Shown: piece by piece, positions 41,557 through 44,865 of the stretch
How positions within the stretch are numbered: the stretch's first letter is position 1
Layout of the letters: each line of letters opens with the position of its first letter
Assembly (NCBI GenBank): GCA_900770215.1
Contig: CAAGJW010000105.1
Location: forward strand, 1-44,865
Reading direction: 5' to 3'
DNA: 44,865 bases
Source of the DNA: Bacteroidales bacterium
GTDB taxonomy: Bacteria; Bacteroidota; Bacteroidia; Bacteroidales; Muribaculaceae
Made by a program: the position numbers and the translations under genes
Notes under the pieces: generated by a model
Database searches by the model: none
Told to the model about the DNA's origin: nothing
Seen by the model: the letters and a program-made list of their open reading frames with translations, nothing else

Positions 41557-43407
41557 ATGTTAGAGAAAAACAACGTAAAGTTCCGTCAAAGCATTGTTGT
41601 ACGCTTCTCGGGCGACAGCGGCGATGGTATGCAGCTGGCTGGCAACATTTTCTCCAATGTGTCGGCCGAGATAGGCGATATCATCTCCACCTTCCCCGAC
41701 TATCCCGCCGAGGTGCGTGCTCCGCAAGGCTCGCTCAACGGCGTGTCGGGCTTCCAGGTCAACATTGGCCATGGTGTGCACACCCCGGGCGACGAGTGCG
41801 ATGTTTTGGTGGCTATGAATCCTGCAGCCCTTAAGCAGAACGTGAAATTCCTGAGCCCGCGCGGTGTGGCTATTGTCGACATCGACTCTTTCAAGAAGGC
41901 CGACCTCGAGAAAGCCCACTTCAAAACCGAAACCCCCTACAAGGAGCTGGGCTTGAAAACCCAAGTGGTGGAAGTGCCCATGACCGAAATGGTGAAAGCT
42001 GCCCTCAAGGACAGCGGCATGGACTTCAAGAGCCAGATGAAGTGCCGCAACATGTTTGCACTCGGCCTGGTGTGCTGGCTGTTTAACTTCCCCATGGATG
42101 CACCACTGAGATTTCTGAAAGAAAAGTTTGCCAAGAAACCGGCCGTGTTCAACGCCAATGCCAAAGTGATACAAGGCGGCTACGACTACGGACACAACAT
42201 ACATGCCTCGGTGTCGACCTATCGCATCGAGACCGACGACCGCCGCCCCGGCATCTATACCGATGTCAATGGCAACAAGGCTACAGCCTGGGGCCTCATC
42301 GAGGCCTCTGAGAAGAGCCATTGCAAGCTCTTCCTGGGCAGCTATCCCATCACGCCTGCCACCGACATCCTGCACGAGCTGGCCAAGCGCCGCGACCTGG
42401 GTGTGAAGGCTTGCCAGATGGAAGACGAGATAGCCGGCATATGCGCCGCCCTTGGCGCCTCGTTTGCCGGCGACCTGGCCGTGACCACCACTTCGGGCCC
42501 CGGTCTCTCGCTCAAGAGCGAGGGCTTGGGACTGGCCGTGATGGCCGAGCTGCCGCTGGTGCTCATCGACGTGCAGCGCGGCGGCCCCTCGACCGGCCTG
42601 CCCACCAAGACCGAGCAGACCGACCTCAAGCAGGCCCTCTATGGCCGCAGCGGCGAGAGTCCGCTGGTGGTGCTGGCAGCATTGTCGCCCAGCGACTGCT
42701 TCCACATGGCCTTTGAGGCAGCGCGCATCGCCCTCGAGCACATGACCCCCGTGATACTGCTCACCGATGCCTTCATTGCCAACGGTTCGAGTGCATGGCG
42801 CATTCCCGAGATAGGCGACTATCCCGAGATCCACCCCCACTATGTGACCAAGGACATGAAGGGCCATTGGACTCCCTACATGCGCAACGACGAGGCCGTG
42901 CGCTACTGGGCCATCCCCGGCACCGAGGGCTTTGCCCACCGCGTGGGCGGCTTGGAAAAGGACTACAACACCGGTGCCCTCTCCAACAACCCCGAGAATC
43001 ACGAGCGCATGGTGGCTGCCCGCGCCCGCAAGGTGGCCATGGTGGCCAACCACATTCCAGAGCTCACCGTCAGGAGCGACAGCGACGTTCCGGCCGACAC
43101 GCTGCTTGTGGGCTGGGGCGGAACCTACGGGCATCTCTACACCGCCTTTGAGGAGCTCAGCAAGCAAGGCATCAAGGTCGACTTTGCCCAGTTCCAGTAC
43201 ATCAATCCTCTGCCCCGCAACACCCGCACAGTGCTTGGCAAGTACAAGCGTGTGATCGTTGCCGAGCTCAATAGCGGCCAGTTTGCCGACTATCTGCAGG
43301 CTAAGAATCCTAAGTTAAACATCAGGCGCATCAACAAGGTGCAAGGCCAGCCGTTCCTCGTGAGCGAAATCGTTGACGGCGTCAAATCAATCCTGGAGGG
43401 TGAATAA
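41557..43407 (+). CDS. korA: 2-oxoglutarate:ferredoxin oxidoreductase alpha subunit (gamma-alpha fusion)
   Basis: A 616-residue subunit that, with KorB, converts 2-oxoglutarate and CoA to succinyl-CoA with reduced ferredoxin. The N-terminal gamma-type domain (about 1-190) begins VVRFSGDSGDGMQLAGNI and contains FPDYPAEVRAPQG. The pyruvate-ferredoxin-type core follows with GSYPITPATDILHELAKR, DLAVTTTSGPGLSLKSE and GPSTGLPTKTEQTDL. The last ~120 residues are the domain II-like part (WGGTYGHLYTAFEEL). The length is typical of the fused form. It precedes korB by two bases. Substrate choice among 2-oxoacids rests on the KorAB-like layout and not on a diagnostic residue. It could also supply the succinyl-CoA that DapD uses. 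Confidence 0.9.
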   Translation: MLEKNNVKFRQSIVVRFSGDSGDGMQLAGNIFSNVSAEIGDIISTFPDYPAEVRAPQGSLNGVSGFQVNIGHGVHTPGDECDVLVAMNPAALKQNVKFLSPRGVAIVDIDSFKKADLEKAHFKTETPYKELGLKTQVVEVPMTEMVKAALKDSGMDFKSQMKCRNMFALGLVCWLFNFPMDAPLRFLKEKFAKKPAVFNANAKVIQGGYDYGHNIHASVSTYRIETDDRRPGIYTDVNGNKATAWGLIEASEKSHCKLFLGSYPITPATDILHELAKRRDLGVKACQMEDEIAGICAALGASFAGDLAVTTTSGPGLSLKSEGLGLAVMAELPLVLIDVQRGGPSTGLPTKTEQTDLKQALYGRSGESPLVVLAALSPSDCFHMAFEAARIALEHMTPVILLTDAFIANGSSAWRIPEIGDYPEIHPHYVTKDMKGHWTPYMRNDEAVRYWAIPGTEGFAHRVGGLEKDYNTGALSNNPENHERMVAARARKVAMVANHIPELTVRSDSDVPADTLLVGWGGTYGHLYTAFEELSKQGIKVDFAQFQYINPLPRNTRTVLGKYKRVIVAELNSGQFADYLQAKNPKLNIRRINKVQGQPFLVSEIVDGVKSILEGE

Positions 43408-43409
43408 TC

Positions 43410-44441
43410 ATGGCAGAAACAATTAATTCTCAACAACATATATACCAACCTGGGGATTACAAGAGCGACCAGGCCGTGCGCTGGTGTCCAGGGTGTGGCG
43501 ATCACGCCATTCTCAACGTCCTGCACAAGGCCATGGCGCAGCTTGGAGTGCCCCCTCACATGACAGCGGTGATTTCGGGCATTGGTTGTTCGAGTCGCCT
43601 TCCTTATTACATGAACACTTACGGCTTCCACACAATTCATGGCCGTGGCGGGGCTGTTGCTACCGGTTTTAAAGTGGCCAATCCCAAGATGACAGTGTGG
43701 CAGGTCGCCGGCGACGGCGACGGCCTGGCCATCGGGGGCAACCACTTCATTCACGAGGTTCGGCGCAATGTGGACCTGAACCTCCTTTTGCTAAACAATA
43801 AGATTTACGGTCTCACCAAGGGACAGTTTTCGCCCACCAGCGACCGCGGTTTCGTGTCCAAGTCGTCGCCCTATGGCACGGTCGAGGACCCGTTTATCCC
43901 AGCCGAGCTCGTGTTTGGCGCCCGTGGCACCTTCTTTGCCCGCGGCATCGACGTTGAGCTCAAGATAAGCCAGGAAATCATGGTCGCCGCCGCCCGCCAC
44001 AAGGGTTGCTCGGTGGTCGAGATACTGCAAAACTGCATGATTTTCAACAACGGCATTCACAGCTACATCACCGCTCGCGAGAATCGTGCCGACCGCACAA
44101 TCCACCTCATACATGGGCAGAAGATGCTCTTCGGCAAGGAAATGAACAAGGGCATCGTGCAAGACGGCTTTGGCCTCAAGGCTGTGACCCTGGGCCAGGA
44201 CGGCTACACCATCGACGACGTGCTCGTGCACGACGCTCACTGCCAAAACAACTTCCTGCACCAGCAGCTGGCCATGATGGACGGCCACGACCTGCCTCTG
44301 GCCATAGGCGTGATACGCGACGTCGAGGCGCCCACCTACGACGGCTGCGTCGAGGCCCAGACGGCCAGCGTCACCGAGCAGCACCACTTCAAGACGCTGC
44401 GCGACATGGTGCTGGCTGGCAGCACCTGGGAGGTGAAGTGA
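43410..44441 (+). CDS. korB: 2-oxoglutarate:ferredoxin oxidoreductase beta subunit
   Basis: A 343-residue thiamine-diphosphate-binding subunit. The N-terminal RWCPGCGDHAILN carries two cysteines that are usual cluster or structural ligands. GIGCSSRLPYY follows, then the ThDP/Mg motif GDGDGLAIGGNHFIHEVRRN ... NNKIYGLTKGQ. The C-terminal half has the KorB-type extension. The length is normal for the two-subunit enzyme. It starts two bases after korA, consistent with coupled translation, and its transcript likely ends at the terminator near 44574. Confidence 0.92.
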   Translation: MAETINSQQHIYQPGDYKSDQAVRWCPGCGDHAILNVLHKAMAQLGVPPHMTAVISGIGCSSRLPYYMNTYGFHTIHGRGGAVATGFKVANPKMTVWQVAGDGDGLAIGGNHFIHEVRRNVDLNLLLLNNKIYGLTKGQFSPTSDRGFVSKSSPYGTVEDPFIPAELVFGARGTFFARGIDVELKISQEIMVAAARHKGCSVVEILQNCMIFNNGIHSYITARENRADRTIHLIHGQKMLFGKEMNKGIVQDGFGLKAVTLGQDGYTIDDVLVHDAHCQNNFLHQQLAMMDGHDLPLAIGVIRDVEAPTYDGCVEAQTASVTEQHHFKTLRDMVLAGSTWEVK

Positions 44442-44507
44442 TTGACGTGACACATTCACACATAGATTAATTCATACATACACACGACAACTAATTATCG
44501 TGGTCTG

Positions 44508-44523
44508 CAGCCCCTTGGGGCTG
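44508..44523 (+). other. short hairpin downstream of korB
   Basis: cagccccttggggctg is a perfect palindrome-like hairpin. No T-run follows, so on its own it is not a terminator; it may protect the 3' end of the mRNA. Confidence 0.4.
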
Positions 44524-44573
44524 GAAACTGCAACTTCTATATACTAACATTCAATAGGGTTTATAATATGACT

Positions 44574-44611
44574 AGGCAACCGTCTGTGACAGATAGTTGC
44601 CTTATTTTTTT
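44574..44611 (+). terminator. terminator of korAB
   Basis: aggcaac (44574-44580) pairs with gttgcct (44596-44602), with an inner tctgt/acaga pair, followed by ta and seven T residues. An open frame that starts at 44568 runs through it and is not credible as a gene. Confidence 0.8.
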
Positions 44612-44741
44612 ATTCCGTGCAATCGCGTGGCCTATGGCTCCCCCAGCCACATTGCGGTGGGGCAATAGGCAGGGGCGGCGCTCGTGGCTATCCGGTAGAC
44701 GTTGCGTTGGGCTGCCATCATTGTTAAATATTGCTAATTGC

Positions 44742-44772
44742 TTTGTGCTTAAATTGATAGAATTTACCTTTG
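44742..44772 (+). promoter_or_regulatory. promoter of a gene beyond the window
   Basis: TTTG (44742-44745) and TACCTTTG (44765-44772) are spaced by 19 bases, the best promoter match in the window. The remaining 93 bases would be leader. From 44442 to the end of the window I see no gene, only the hairpin, the terminator and this promoter. Confidence 0.75.
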
Positions 44773-44865
44773 CATCGATATTAGGAAAAATTGAAGCGGC
44801 TCCCCTTGCTTAACCTGCCTTTACCTTTAGATTAAACATCAGTGGCTACTCAATAATTGAAGTAA

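Noticed and set aside
44568..44813. 81-codon open frame after korB
   Set aside because: Its first codons form the korAB terminator hairpin, and the rest has no protein-like features.

Overview
The window is bacterial and fits a GC-rich member of the Bacteroidales, possibly Muribaculaceae (family guess is low confidence). The clues are promoters with the Bacteroidetes -7 element TAnnTTTG, an OMP_b-brl-type outer-membrane receptor, a TPR/AraC one-component regulator, a secreted protein with a Bacteroidetes-style C-terminal tail, a KorAB oxidoreductase and a tRNA-Asp. The host genes are strongly GC-rich. An 8.6-kb block (14089-22695) is clearly AT-rich, and the AAA ATPase gene at 8894-10189 is intermediate.

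Layout. 1-314 is the 3' end of a gene carrying a 21-bp coding tandem repeat. 560-6111 is a compact diaminopimelate/lysine operon: M20 peptidase (candidate DapE), dapB, dapA, dapD, a LysN-type aminotransferase and dapF, ending in a terminator. 6341-8800 is an outer-membrane receptor-like protein. 8894-10189 (minus) is an AAA_14/DUF4143 ATPase preceded by four 18-bp motifs spaced exactly 33 bp apart. 10477-12591 is coaBC plus a type II pantothenate kinase, and a MATE transporter converges on it.

Between 13871 and 22913 a five-gene minus-strand restriction/defence operon (C5 methyltransferase, MutL/MORC-like GHKL ATPase, Z1 helicase-like ATPase, PD-(D/E)XK protein, AIPR protein) sits between two 218-bp direct repeats about 89% identical (my hand count). 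Each repeat holds the divergent promoter region of the MATE gene and a Sel1-repeat gene. The left copy keeps the intact MATE gene and a truncated Sel1 gene; the right copy keeps a 17-codon MATE remnant and the intact Sel1 gene. No integrase or transposase is visible, so the island probably entered by homologous recombination with related but diverged DNA.

After tRNA-Asp, 23937-33063 is a tightly spaced run of genes that I consider the most unusual part of the window: a vWA-like lipoprotein, a four-helix membrane protein, a tubulin/FtsZ-like protein, an 1149-residue protein with an actin/Hsp70-like ATPase core, a membrane-anchored coiled-coil protein, and two tail-anchored zinc-ribbon proteins, the second carrying what looks like a free-standing FtsK gamma (DNA-binding winged-helix) domain. 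A TPR/AraC membrane regulator follows, then a 1462-residue secreted multidomain protein. The distal part holds housekeeping genes: xerD and an RluA-family pseudouridine synthase (minus), then korAB (plus), a terminator, and a promoter for a gene beyond the window.
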